A stretch of DNA of 30,111 bases from an uncultured Clostridia bacterium (GTDB taxonomy: Bacteria > Bacillota > Clostridia > UBA1381), in assembly GCA_934454035.1 (NCBI GenBank), contig CAKSFY010000014.1, positions 1 to 30,111 on the forward strand. The letters run 5' to 3'. The notes below the pieces were generated by a model, which saw nothing but the letters and a program-made list of their open reading frames with translations, did not search any database and was not told where the DNA came from. Positions 13,983-22,560 of this stretch are shown piece by piece; the stretch's first letter is position 1, and every line of letters begins with the position of its first letter. The translations under genes were made by a program, and so were the position numbers.

Positions 13983-14015
13983 TTAATTATCAATCAAAAT
14001 TAAAGGAGCATCATT

Positions 14016-14528
14016 ATGTCAACAAAAGAAATTGCAAAAGCCGCTCTGCTAACGGCAATAATAGCTATATTTTCGGTAATTACATTTAAAATAGGCACGG
14101 TGCCGATTACTCTGAGTGTATTCGCAATCCTGTTTGCCGCGGTTGCCGCGGGTGCAAAAACCGGAGTAACGGCTGTGATTGTATATATACTTATAGGTGC
14201 GGTGGGGCTGCCTGTTTTCAGCGGTTTTAGCGGCGGCGTGAGCGTACTTGCCGGACCTACCGGCGGATATATTATATCTTACATATTTATGGCTCTGCTG
14301 GTCGGATACGTATCGGATAAGACAAAAAAAATCCCTGTACGTCTTGCAGCATGTATAATTTCGCTTGTTATATGCTATACTTTGGGAACTCTGCAATACT
14401 GTATTGTAGCCAAGCAAACCGCTGCATACGGAATTGCCGTCTGCGTATATCCGTTTATTGCGGTGGACATTGTCAAATGCGCTGCGGCTGCGCTGATCGG
14501 AAGTAAAATAAGGGAGCTTACGGCTTAA
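14016..14528 (+). CDS. bioY: Biotin transporter BioY (ECF substrate-binding component)
   Basis: BioY is the membrane S-component that captures biotin and works alone or with the shared ECF energy module. The 170-residue protein has about six hydrophobic segments. The conserved core is visible: GTVPITLSVFAILFAA, YILIGAVGLPVFSGFSGG and LAGPTGGYIISYI. AAAGGAG lies seven bases ahead of ATG 14016. It has its own promoter. Its stop codon overlaps that of the convergent DUF4363 gene by four bases, and the only terminator-like element is a weak hairpin around the palindrome at 14539-14552, inside the neighbouring gene. No biotin synthesis gene is nearby. Confidence 0.95.
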   Translation: MSTKEIAKAALLTAIIAIFSVITFKIGTVPITLSVFAILFAAVAAGAKTGVTAVIVYILIGAVGLPVFSGFSGGVSVLAGPTGGYIISYIFMALLVGYVSDKTKKIPVRLAACIISLVICYTLGTLQYCIVAKQTAAYGIAVCVYPFIAVDIVKCAAAALIGSKIRELTA

Positions 14529-14905
14529 AGAATATTTTCAAGCTTAAGCTTGTAGCTTTTTGGGATATGCTCAAAGTATACATTTAAGAGTTCGCATTTT
14601 GCGAGTGCGTCGGATTTTTGCTTCATTGAAGTATAAACCATCAGTTCCGTGATATCTTTTTCGATATTGTCGGGAATGCAATGGTCCGCTGTACTTGCAA
14701 GCGCGGGCTTTTTTTTGTCCATAAATCCGGCAAGCTCGGAAATTGCTTTCTCCGCTTCACCGAAATTATCGTCCGACAAAAGACTTTTTATTTTATCTCC
14801 GTATGAGCACATTTCATCAGATAAATTATCGATATATTCCGAATAAAATATACTTCCTCCTATGATGCATACCGCTATAATTACAGAAATGACAAGGCTT
14901 TTCAT
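14525..14905 (-). CDS. DUF4363 family protein
   Basis: This 126-residue protein has an N-terminal signal anchor (SLVISVIIAVCIIGGSIFYS) and a helical, probably extracytoplasmic, domain with Y-x-D-x-L near the membrane (EYIDNLSDEM). It resembles DUF4363, a family of unknown function that sits beside DUF421/YetF genes in clostridia. Its ATG overlaps the stop of the upstream yetF-like gene by four bases, so the two are translationally coupled and may work together. Confidence 0.8.
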   Translation of the reverse strand: MKSLVISVIIAVCIIGGSIFYSEYIDNLSDEMCSYGDKIKSLLSDDNFGEAEKAISELAGFMDKKKPALASTADHCIPDNIEKDITELMVYTSMKQKSDALAKCELLNVYFEHIPKSYKLKLENIL

Positions 14906-15588
14906 TTTTCGTCTTTTTCTCCTTTTCGCTGAACAAACAAATCATCGCCGTCAAGCGATGCCAGAAACACTTCTTTTTCCGAGAAAATATTATTTTTTTT
15001 CAGCTGTTTCATAAGCCAGCTTTTACTTTTTCCGCTTCGCTCCATCTCCGAGTAATTTATTTCTCCGTCAGAAATAAGCATAAACGGGAGTATTTCTTTT
15101 TTTGTCTGTTTATTTTTTAAATCTCCGACCGTTGCGGCACGCGCTTCGGTTTTCGGAATTACCGAAAGCTGACCGTTTGTTTCCAGAACCGCCGCTTCCA
15201 CATCCGATATATCGGGATAACCGCTTATTCTGAGCTGCTCCAGGAGGTCATTAAGATTGAATCTCTGTCTTGCGAGCTCATTTTCGTTTATGTGTCCTTT
15301 ATAAACAACAATGCTCGGCTCGCCGGTTATAATTCTCCGTGCCGCTTTGCTTTTCAGACTGATAAATGCAGCGAATACCTCAGCCACTATTAATGTAAAA
15401 ACGGGAATTATTCCAGACAAAAGCGGAATATCAACCGACTGCATCGGAACAGATGCCAAGTCCGAAATCATTATTGCCACAACAAGCTCCGAGGGCTGCA
15501 TTTCTCCGATTTGCCGCTTGCCCATAATACGGACGGCTATTGTGACCGCAGCATATAAAATTAAAGTTCTGATAACAATAACAAGCAT
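14902..15588 (-). CDS. DUF421 (YetF-like) membrane protein
   Basis: This 228-residue protein has three N-terminal membrane segments and a cytoplasmic DUF421 domain. Conserved marks are MGKRQIGEMQPSELVVAIMI, SDLASVPM, GEPSIVVYKGHINENEL, and RISGYPDISDVEAAVLETNG. YetF-type proteins are linked to spore or membrane functions in bacilli, with no clear biochemical activity. The frame is open further upstream, but the ATG at 15588 begins directly with the first membrane helix (LVIVIRTLILYAAVTIAVRI). Its ribosome binding site (AAAGAAAGA) is weak. It overlaps the DUF4363 gene downstream. Confidence 0.9.
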   Translation of the reverse strand: MLVIVIRTLILYAAVTIAVRIMGKRQIGEMQPSELVVAIMISDLASVPMQSVDIPLLSGIIPVFTLIVAEVFAAFISLKSKAARRIITGEPSIVVYKGHINENELARQRFNLNDLLEQLRISGYPDISDVEAAVLETNGQLSVIPKTEARAATVGDLKNKQTKKEILPFMLISDGEINYSEMERSGKSKSWLMKQLKKNNIFSEKEVFLASLDGDDLFVQRKGEKDEK

Positions 15589-15658
15589 TTGGTATCTTTC
15601 TTTCTTAGAAAATATAATCATATTTTTCCAAAAAATAAAAAAAATATTCAAAAACCTC

Positions 15659-15687
15659 TTTACTTTCGTATGATAAAGTGATACAAT
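15659..15687 (+). promoter_or_regulatory. Possible promoter of yerC
   Basis: TTTACT at 15659-15664 and TACAAT at 15682-15687 are separated by 17 bases. The start site would fall at the edge of the ribosome binding site, giving a leader of only about 14 bases, which makes the call uncertain. Confidence 0.35.
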
Positions 15688-15707
15688 ATAAAAGAGAGGT
15701 GATTTTT

Positions 15708-16004
15708 TTGAATAAAAAATTAATGGGTGAAAATCTTGACAATTTATTTGATGCGATTTTATGTCTCGAATCAAGGGAGGATTGCAGCCAATTTTTTGAT
15801 GACCTGTGCACCATCAGCGAAATAAAATCCATGTGTCAGCGCTTTGAAGTTGCCCGAATGCTTGACAAAGATATTATATATACCGAAATAGCCGAAAAAA
15901 CCGGTGCAAGCTCTGCAACAATCAGCCGTGTTAACAGATGTCTGAACTACGGAAGCGGCGGCTACAGAAATGTGCTGGATAAGCTGAAAGAGGATAAAAT
16001 ATGA
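15708..16004 (+). CDS. yerC: TrpR-related protein YerC/YecD
   Basis: This 98-residue DNA-binding protein belongs to the TrpR-like YerC/YecD family. The helical body (FFDDLCTISEIKSMCQRFEV) and the helix-turn-helix (YTEIAEKTGASSATISRVNR, followed by CLNYGSGGY) match closely. The start is TTG 15708, preceded by AGAGAGGTGAT, a near-full anti-Shine-Dalgarno match. The first ATG, at 15723, is too far from it. Its stop overlaps the start of the methyltransferase gene (ATGA). The target and ligand are unknown for the family; tryptophan sensing should not be assumed. Confidence 0.92.
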   Translation: MNKKLMGENLDNLFDAILCLESREDCSQFFDDLCTISEIKSMCQRFEVARMLDKDIIYTEIAEKTGASSATISRVNRCLNYGSGGYRNVLDKLKEDKI

Positions 16005-16744
16005 ACAGTTATACCGATTTTTCCGAATATTACGATAAGCTGATGAATGCCGATTTCAATTATGAGCATATTGCAGATTATATTGAAAATTTATTTGACC
16101 GCTGCGGATGCAATCCGAATATTGTCTGCGAGCTTGCCTGCGGTACCGGAAATATAACATTGCCGCTTGCAAGGCGCGGCTATGACATGATAGGTGTTGA
16201 CCGCTCCTTTGAGATGCTCGATATTGCAAGAAAAAAGTCTGACGGAAATATTCTCTTTCTTAATCAGGACATGACAAAGCTTGATTTGTACGGAGGTGCG
16301 GACGCATTTATATGCATGATTGACGGGATAAATTATATTCTGAATCCGGATTCGCTTTTTTATATGTTCAAAAGGATAAAAACATGTTTTCTTGAACCGA
16401 ACGGAGTTTTTATTTTTGATATAAGCTCGGAATACAAGCTTAAAGAAAAAATAGGTAACAATAATTTTGTCTATAGCGGAAATGATATTTTCTACAGCTG
16501 GGAAAACCGGTATGTAAAGAGAATGTCTGATATGTATCTTACATTCTTTGTCAAAAACAAAAACGGAATGTACAGACGGTTTGCCGAAAGACATATTCAA
16601 AGAGCATATCGCGAAAGTGAGATTGTAAGTATGCTTAAAAAAGCAGGCTTTAATGAAATCGAGACCTTTGACGGAATGACATTTAATCCTGTGCGCCCGG
16701 ACTCCGAACGTATAGTTTTTACGGCAAAGCAGGGAAGAAACTGA
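16001..16744 (+). CDS. Class I SAM-dependent methyltransferase
   Basis: This 247-residue enzyme uses S-adenosylmethionine to methylate an unknown substrate. It begins with YTDFSEYYDKLMNADFNYEH, typical of a clostridial group of small methyltransferases. It has motif I CELACGTGN, then IGVDRSFEML with the acidic residue that binds the SAM ribose, and NQDM as motif II. The middle part has the AFICMIDGINYI segment seen in that group. It is translationally coupled to yerC. A strong terminator follows. Confidence 0.88.
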   Translation: MNSYTDFSEYYDKLMNADFNYEHIADYIENLFDRCGCNPNIVCELACGTGNITLPLARRGYDMIGVDRSFEMLDIARKKSDGNILFLNQDMTKLDLYGGADAFICMIDGINYILNPDSLFYMFKRIKTCFLEPNGVFIFDISSEYKLKEKIGNNNFVYSGNDIFYSWENRYVKRMSDMYLTFFVKNKNGMYRRFAERHIQRAYRESEIVSMLKKAGFNEIETFDGMTFNPVRPDSERIVFTAKQGRN

Positions 16745-16767
16745 GCAAAATGAATATTGTATAACCG

Positions 16768-16812
16768 AAAATCCGATATATTTTTTTTAAAAGGAATATA
16801 TCGGATTTTTTT
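16768..16812 (+). terminator. Strong terminator after the methyltransferase gene
   Basis: A perfect 14-pair stem (16768-16781 with 16796-16809) holds the core ATCCGATATAT and is followed by Ts to 16812. An A-rich flank on the left suggests some activity in the other direction too. Confidence 0.88.
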
Positions 16813-16858
16813 AAGTTTAACACGGCACGGAAATTAATATAGAATTTATATTTTTCTA

Positions 16859-16887
16859 TTGCTATTTTTAGCATTATAAGGTATAAT
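16859..16887 (+). promoter_or_regulatory. Promoter of the surface polysaccharide operon
   Basis: TTGCTA at 16859-16864 and TATAAT at 16882-16887 are separated by 17 bases. It is the only clear promoter seen for the twelve-gene plus-strand run that follows. Confidence 0.75.
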
Positions 16888-16933
16888 ATATAAGTAAACT
16901 TATATTTTGATAAAGGAGCTATCGGTAAAGGAT

Positions 16934-18064
16934 ATGAAAAAAAATATACTAATGCTGCTTATGAAGCTGGACATCGGCGGAGCGGAAACTCATGTGGTCG
17001 AGCTTTCAAAGGAGCTTAAAAGACGGGGAAATAATGTCATAATTGCATCAAACGGCGGAGTTTATACAAAAGAACTGGAGAATGCCGGGATAAAGCATTA
17101 TATTGTACCCCTTCAAAATAAAAATCCTGCGAATGTAATTAAATCTTACAAGCTTATAAGAGAAATAATTAAAAAAGAAAAAATAGATATTGTTCATTCT
17201 CATGCGAGAATACCGTCTTTTATTGCCGGAAAACTGCATAAGAAAATGAAGTTCCCGTTCGTTACAACAGCTCACTGGGTGTTTACGACAAAATACGGAT
17301 TGAAATATATAACCGATTGGGGCGAGGAAACAATTGCCGTCAGTGAAGATATTAAAAAATATCTTATGGATAATTACAAAATTCCGGAGGAAAAAATCAC
17401 AGTGACAATCAACGGAATAGATACTGACAAATTTTCACCCGATACCGACTCATCAAAGGTAAAAAAGGAATTCGGAATAAAAGATGATGACAAAGTTATA
17501 GTGTACGTGAGCCGAATGGATACGGACAGAAGCCTTGCGGCACATATGCTTATATCGGCAATGCCGAAGCTTGACAAGGTTGTTGACGGACTGCGCCTTT
17601 TGGTTGTGGGCGGCGGCAATGATTATGATAAAATTGCTGAGGAGGCAAAAGAGGCTAATAAGCAAATCGGAAGAGAAGCGGTTATGCTTGCCGGAGCAAG
17701 AACGGAAATTAATGAATTTGCGGCAGCGGCAGAGCTTTTTGTGGGTGTGTCACGTGCTGCACTTGAGGCAATGGCGGCAGGCAAACCGACAATCATTGCA
17801 GGCAACGAGGGATATATCGGTATTTTTGATGAGGATAAGGCAGAACTTGCATATTCAACAAACTTCTGCTGCCGCGGCTGCGAAGCTTCAAGCGAAGAAA
17901 AAATAGCTCAGGATGTCGGAAACTTTTTCGGAATGTGGGAGGAGGACAAAAAACGCCTTTCAGCATTTTCAAGAGAGTATATCAAGGAAAATTATTCGGT
18001 GAAAAGGATGGCTGATGATGCGGAAAAGGTATATAAAAGTGTGCTTGCCGAAAGAAAGGGTTGA
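16934..18064 (+). CDS. Glycosyltransferase family 4-like, divergent catalytic motif
   Basis: This 376-residue GT-B enzyme probably adds a sugar to a lipid-linked precursor at the inner face of the membrane. The N-domain starts NILMLLMKLDIGGAETHVVE, with IVHSHARIPSF and TIAVSE following. The C-domain has YVSRMD, LLVVGGG and ALEAMAAGKPTIIAGNEGY. In the usual E-x7-E motif only the second Glu is present (E278); the first position is V270. A CCRGC cluster (C312, C313, C316) follows. ATG 16934 begins the natural N-terminus, though the best ribosome binding site (AAAGGAG at 16912) is 15 bases away. A TTG at 16907 has none. Its stop overlaps a TTG just ahead of csaB. Confidence 0.88.
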   Translation: MKKNILMLLMKLDIGGAETHVVELSKELKRRGNNVIIASNGGVYTKELENAGIKHYIVPLQNKNPANVIKSYKLIREIIKKEKIDIVHSHARIPSFIAGKLHKKMKFPFVTTAHWVFTTKYGLKYITDWGEETIAVSEDIKKYLMDNYKIPEEKITVTINGIDTDKFSPDTDSSKVKKEFGIKDDDKVIVYVSRMDTDRSLAAHMLISAMPKLDKVVDGLRLLVVGGGNDYDKIAEEAKEANKQIGREAVMLAGARTEINEFAAAAELFVGVSRAALEAMAAGKPTIIAGNEGYIGIFDEDKAELAYSTNFCCRGCEASSEEKIAQDVGNFFGMWEEDKKRLSAFSREYIKENYSVKRMADDAEKVYKSVLAERKG

Positions 18065-18069
18065 TAAAT

Positions 18070-19140
18070 TTGAGTGATATTCTGATTTCCGGATATTACG
18101 GATTTAAAAACAGCGGCGACGATGCATTGCTTTTGGCGATTCTGCATGATTTAAAGGAGCAGAAGCCTGATATAAAAACTGTGGTTCTTTCAAAATCGCC
18201 GAAAGAGACAAGCAGATTGTATAATGTAAAAGCAGTAGACAGGCTGAATCCGTTTTCCGTAATATTTAATATGATGAAAACAAAAATGCTTATATCCGGC
18301 GGCGGAACCCTGATTCAGGACAGGACAAGCACAAAATCGCTTATGTATTATCTTTTTATAATCAGATGTGCACACTTTTTCGGGAAAAAGATAATGCTTT
18401 ATGCCAACGGAATCGGACCGCTTGTAAATGAAAAAAATCGGAGAGTAACCGCAAAAACTTTAAATATGGCTGATGTGATAACACTGAGGGATGCGGATTC
18501 AGAAAAAGAGCTCCGAAGCCTTGGAGTGGATGAGCCGGTAATAAAAGTGACTGCGGACCCTGCGTTTAATCTGGAATGTAAAAAAGCTGAAAAAAAAGAA
18601 AAAAAGGCTTGTATTTCGGTAAGGAGCTGGAACGGAGTCGGGAATGATTTTACCGATGTAGTGGCAAAGGCTGCCGATTATCTGATTGACAGATACGGGT
18701 ATAAGGTAGTATTTCTTCCGATGCAGCCGGCAAAGGATCTGATAATTTCCGGGGAAATTATGGGCAGAATGAAAAACAAGAGCGTGTGCGTAAAGGATAA
18801 TCTGTCGGTAGAAAAAATGCTTTCGGCGGTTTCCGAAACTGATTTATGCATAGGAATGAGACTGCACAGCCTTATATATGCGGCATCAAATGCGCTGCCG
18901 ATTATCGGCTTGGTGTATGACCCGAAAATTGCCGGGTTTATGGACTATATCGGTCAGAATATGTATATTGATACCAAAACGGTTACATTTGAAGATTTAA
19001 AAGAAATGATAGACAAATGCGAGGAAAACCGGGACGAAATAATAAAAATGCTTGAAGCAAAGCTTGCAGAGCTTAAGGAGAAAGCAAAATATAATGCCGT
19101 CTGTGCAGTTGAATTGCTTGAGGGAGGAACAGTGAGTTGA
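18070..19140 (+). CDS. csaB: Polysaccharide pyruvyl transferase CsaB
   Basis: CsaB transfers pyruvate from phosphoenolpyruvate to a cell-wall polysaccharide. The resulting ketal anchors SLH-domain proteins in several Firmicutes. The 356-residue protein shows ILISGYYGFKNSGDDALLLA, LISGGGTLIQD, YANGIGP, ITLRDADS and the late motif IGMRLHSLIYAA, all typical of the family. The start is TTG 18070, with AAAGGG nine bases upstream. The TTG at 18061 is too close to that site. It lies between a glycosyltransferase gene and murJ. Confidence 0.93.
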   Translation: MSDILISGYYGFKNSGDDALLLAILHDLKEQKPDIKTVVLSKSPKETSRLYNVKAVDRLNPFSVIFNMMKTKMLISGGGTLIQDRTSTKSLMYYLFIIRCAHFFGKKIMLYANGIGPLVNEKNRRVTAKTLNMADVITLRDADSEKELRSLGVDEPVIKVTADPAFNLECKKAEKKEKKACISVRSWNGVGNDFTDVVAKAADYLIDRYGYKVVFLPMQPAKDLIISGEIMGRMKNKSVCVKDNLSVEKMLSAVSETDLCIGMRLHSLIYAASNALPIIGLVYDPKIAGFMDYIGQNMYIDTKTVTFEDLKEMIDKCEENRDEIIKMLEAKLAELKEKAKYNAVCAVELLEGGTVS

Positions 19141-20663
19141 ACAAAAACAAAAGCATTTTAAAGACTGCCGGGTTCATGGCAATTGCCACATTGCTGGCGA
19201 AAATGTGCGGACTGGCAAGAGAAGTGCTGATAGCGGCATTTTTCTCAACGGGTTACGAGGGAACGGCTTACCTCACTGCCACTCAGCTGCCGATGACGCT
19301 TTTTGACATAGTAATCGGCGGAGTTATATCCGCATCATTTATTCCTATATTCAATGATATATTGGAAAAAAAGGATAAAAAATCTGCAATGGAGTTTGCC
19401 AATCGGTTTATATGCATGATTCTTTTTATATGCATTTTGATAGCGGTTTTCGGGATAATATTTGCAGACCCGCTGATAAGCTTTATGGCGCCGGATTTTG
19501 ACCAAAAAACACACAATCTTGCGGCGCTGCTTTCATCGGTTATGTTCCCGATGATTATTTTTACCGGACTTGCATTTTCGTTTGTGGGAATACTTCAGAC
19601 ATTTGATGAATTTAATATTCCGGCGATAATGAGTCTTGTTTCAAATGTGGCGGTGATTTTGTATTTCCCGGTTTTCGGAAAAAAATTCGGCGTTTACGGG
19701 CTTTCTGCGGCAATGCTTTTTTCGTGGAGCTTGCAGGTTATCATTCAGATTCCGTCGCTGAAAAAATTCGGATTCAGGTTAAAGCCTACTTATAAAATTT
19801 GGAATAACGATATAAAAAGAGCGCTTTTGCTGGCAGGGCCGATGCTTGTAAGCACATGGGTGCAGCCGCTTTATTCGATTGTAAATACCAGAATCGCCTC
19901 GGGAATTGACGGCGCCGTACCGGTACTTAATTACGCAAACAGACTGTATATAGTGGTTACGGGAGTGTTTTCCTTTGTGGTTACAAATTTGGTTTTTCCG
20001 AAAATGTCAAGGGCAAATTCGGCGGATAATTCCGAGGAAACAAATGCCATAATCGTGGCGTCGTTGAAGGCGGTTTCGATGGTTATTCTGCCGATTGCGG
20101 TCATGTTTATAACACTTTCAAATCCGATTATTTCGGTTATTTACAACCATGGCAAATTCGATGCGGTGAACGAAACGGCAATTGCACTTTCATGTTATTC
20201 GGTAGGAATGATAGGAATGAGCGTTAATGAAGTTTTGTCAAAAGCGTTTTTCTCAATGCAGAATTCAAAAACACCGATGATAAATGCGGTTATAAGCATG
20301 CTGTGCAATATCGGGCTTGCATATGCTCTTTCGGAACTCTTCGGAGTGGGAGGTCTTGCACTGGCGACCGCGTTCGGGTCTTTAATAAATGCGCTGCTTA
20401 ATTATATTTGTATGAGAAAATTGAGAGGGAAGTTGTTTGCCAAATGGGATACCGCTGATATTGCCAAAATAATAATTTCGGCAGTATGTTGCTTTGCAGC
20501 GGTTTCGGCATTGTATGTTCCGCTTAAAAGCTGGGCGGCAGCCGGCTGGATTCAGAGCCTTGTGTCAGGAATTGTATGCGGAGCTGCCGGATTGATTGTT
20601 TATGCGGCAGTCATATTTGCAAGCGGCGAGAGCGATATAAGAAAGATTTTGAAAAAGGAATGA
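19137..20663 (+). CDS. murJ: MurJ/MviN-type lipid flippase
   Basis: This 508-residue membrane protein of the MOP superfamily flips lipid-linked precursors across the membrane. In peptidoglycan synthesis the substrate is lipid II. KTAGFMAIATLLAKMCGLAR at the start, YLTATQLPMTLFDIVIGGVI, SASFIPIF and the many helices match MurJ closely. The start is TTG 19137, nine bases after GGGAGG, overlapping the csaB stop. Its place in a polysaccharide operon suggests either a dedicated glycan flippase or the main MurJ carried in this locus. Confidence 0.93.
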   Translation: MNKNKSILKTAGFMAIATLLAKMCGLAREVLIAAFFSTGYEGTAYLTATQLPMTLFDIVIGGVISASFIPIFNDILEKKDKKSAMEFANRFICMILFICILIAVFGIIFADPLISFMAPDFDQKTHNLAALLSSVMFPMIIFTGLAFSFVGILQTFDEFNIPAIMSLVSNVAVILYFPVFGKKFGVYGLSAAMLFSWSLQVIIQIPSLKKFGFRLKPTYKIWNNDIKRALLLAGPMLVSTWVQPLYSIVNTRIASGIDGAVPVLNYANRLYIVVTGVFSFVVTNLVFPKMSRANSADNSEETNAIIVASLKAVSMVILPIAVMFITLSNPIISVIYNHGKFDAVNETAIALSCYSVGMIGMSVNEVLSKAFFSMQNSKTPMINAVISMLCNIGLAYALSELFGVGGLALATAFGSLINALLNYICMRKLRGKLFAKWDTADIAKIIISAVCCFAAVSALYVPLKSWAAAGWIQSLVSGIVCGAAGLIVYAAVIFASGESDIRKILKKE

Positions 20664-20670
20664 TAAATTA

Positions 20671-22545
20671 ATGACGAAAAATATATTTTCAGTCATATTC
20701 GGCTGGATAATAAACTGTTACGATAACAGCCGTTTTGAAAAAATCATGTCGGGATTCTTCGGATTTTTCACAAAAAATATTCCTCAAAGCAAGATTGCGG
20801 GATATTTTAAAAACGGTTTTTCAAACGGAACTGTTTGGAGAAAAAGCATTTCGGCAAAAATTGTGAGAAGTCCTTTTGCGGCATGCCGCAGACTTTATCA
20901 CACAAATGAGGAAAAAATAGAAAATGTAAAAAAACGAAGCGCCGTTTACGGATTCATGAAGTATGCGGCAGATATTTCGCTGCGTGACTACGGAATGATA
21001 TTTCTGCTGGCTGCGGCGGGAGCAGCGGCAGGAACGGCGGTTTTCTCAAAATGGACTGCTCTTATGAATGTTATAGCGGTGGTGTCTTTTACGGTTATAG
21101 GAATATTTTTGTGCTTGTCCGGCGAGGCATATTCGACTATTGCGTCCGACAGTATTATTGTTAGGCTTGTAAAAAAGACCGTATCTTATTATGACAATTT
21201 CGGAGGAGTTTATCATGAGCCGAAAAGATTAAAACATTTAGGGGTATCTTTGGTATTTTCCTTTGCGGCGGGTGTTTTGATATCGATTATGCCGCTTGAA
21301 GCGTGCACTGCGATTGCGGCTGCTGCGGCAGTGACTGCAATTTTCTATAATACAAAAATCGGAGTATATATATTTGTGCCATTATCTGCGATACTGCCGA
21401 CAATGGTACTTGCAGGACTTGTGGGTGTGACATTTGTTTCGTTTATGCTGCATTTGCTTTTCGGAAAAAAGGCGGAGTATGTTTCAACTCCGTTTCAGCC
21501 GTGGATAGCATTGTTTTTGGGATTGGCGGCATATGCGGCTCTGACGAGCAAAGCGCCTGTGAGCAGTCTTAAAATATTTATGATTTATACTGTATTTACC
21601 CTCGGGTATGTATTAATAGTGAATTTAATAAGAACACGTTCGGACTGGACCGCACTTGTGATTTTGTTTGTTCTCGCTGCGGCACTGGTTGCTCTCTACG
21701 GAGTGTACCAGAACTTTTTCATGACCACAACGGTTCAAAGCTGGGTAGATGAGAAAATGTTCTCGGATATAAAAACAAGAGTTTATTCGACTCTCGATAA
21801 TCCGAATGTGCTCGGAGAATATCTGATAATGCTTATGCCTGTTGCATTTGCGCTTTTTATAAAAATGAAAGGAAGCTTTCAGAAAACACTTTATGCACTT
21901 TGCAACATAGTAATGTTTGCCTGCCTTATGTATACCTGGTCAAGAGGAGCATGGGTCGGAGTAATGATAGGAATAGTATTCTTCATATTGCTTAAAGACA
22001 GGCGCTGGCTGGTTGCATGCATTGCAGGACTTCTCCTGATGCCGTCGGTATTGCCGGAGAGCATTTTGTCAAGAATAACAAGCATAGGAAATGTAAAGGA
22101 TTCTTCAACATCATACCGTGTGGCAGTGTGGATAGGTTCGGCGAGAATGATGAAGGATTATTGGTTTTCCGGTATAGGTCTCGGGCCGGACGCGTTTTTA
22201 AAGGTTTATCCGCAGTATGCACTCGGCGGAGCGGATTTTGCATTGCATTCGCATAATTTCTATCTGCAATGGATAATCGACATGGGCATAGCAGGCATTT
22301 TTGTTTATTTCGGAATTGTATTTACCGGACTTAAGCAGATTGTGAATGTGGATGAAAAAAATACTCTGATTAAAAATGTTATGCTTGCCATGTCGGGCGC
22401 AATTTTCGGATATTTGTTCCATGGTATTGCGGAAAATCTGTGGTATAATTACCGGATGATTCTGATATTCTGGATATATTTCGGAATTTTGCAAAGCGGA
22501 GCGGCTGTCGCCGGCGGAGTCAATAAAGAAGATGTAATAAACTAG
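20671..22545 (+). CDS. O-antigen ligase/polymerase family membrane protein (Wzy_C)
   Basis: This 624-residue integral membrane protein has an O-antigen ligase-type domain, which polymerises or attaches lipid-linked glycans on the outer face. About the first 100 residues are basic and mostly soluble, then hydrophobic segments follow throughout. Family marks are STLDNPNVLGEYLIMLMPVA, YTWSRGAWVGVMIGI, FSGIGLGPDAF and the HSHNFYLQWIIDMGI loop. The ribosome binding site is AAGGA, and the gap to murJ is 7 bases. Whether it is a polymerase or a ligase cannot be decided from sequence. Confidence 0.9.
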   Translation: MTKNIFSVIFGWIINCYDNSRFEKIMSGFFGFFTKNIPQSKIAGYFKNGFSNGTVWRKSISAKIVRSPFAACRRLYHTNEEKIENVKKRSAVYGFMKYAADISLRDYGMIFLLAAAGAAAGTAVFSKWTALMNVIAVVSFTVIGIFLCLSGEAYSTIASDSIIVRLVKKTVSYYDNFGGVYHEPKRLKHLGVSLVFSFAAGVLISIMPLEACTAIAAAAAVTAIFYNTKIGVYIFVPLSAILPTMVLAGLVGVTFVSFMLHLLFGKKAEYVSTPFQPWIALFLGLAAYAALTSKAPVSSLKIFMIYTVFTLGYVLIVNLIRTRSDWTALVILFVLAAALVALYGVYQNFFMTTTVQSWVDEKMFSDIKTRVYSTLDNPNVLGEYLIMLMPVAFALFIKMKGSFQKTLYALCNIVMFACLMYTWSRGAWVGVMIGIVFFILLKDRRWLVACIAGLLLMPSVLPESILSRITSIGNVKDSSTSYRVAVWIGSARMMKDYWFSGIGLGPDAFLKVYPQYALGGADFALHSHNFYLQWIIDMGIAGIFVYFGIVFTGLKQIVNVDEKNTLIKNVMLAMSGAIFGYLFHGIAENLWYNYRMILIFWIYFGILQSGAAVAGGVNKEDVIN

Positions 22546-22560
22546 GCAAGGAGCAGGAAT

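Noticed and set aside
13960..14015. BirA operator before bioY.
   Set aside because: No GTTAAC-type inverted repeat is found; only a short AT-only inverted repeat is present.
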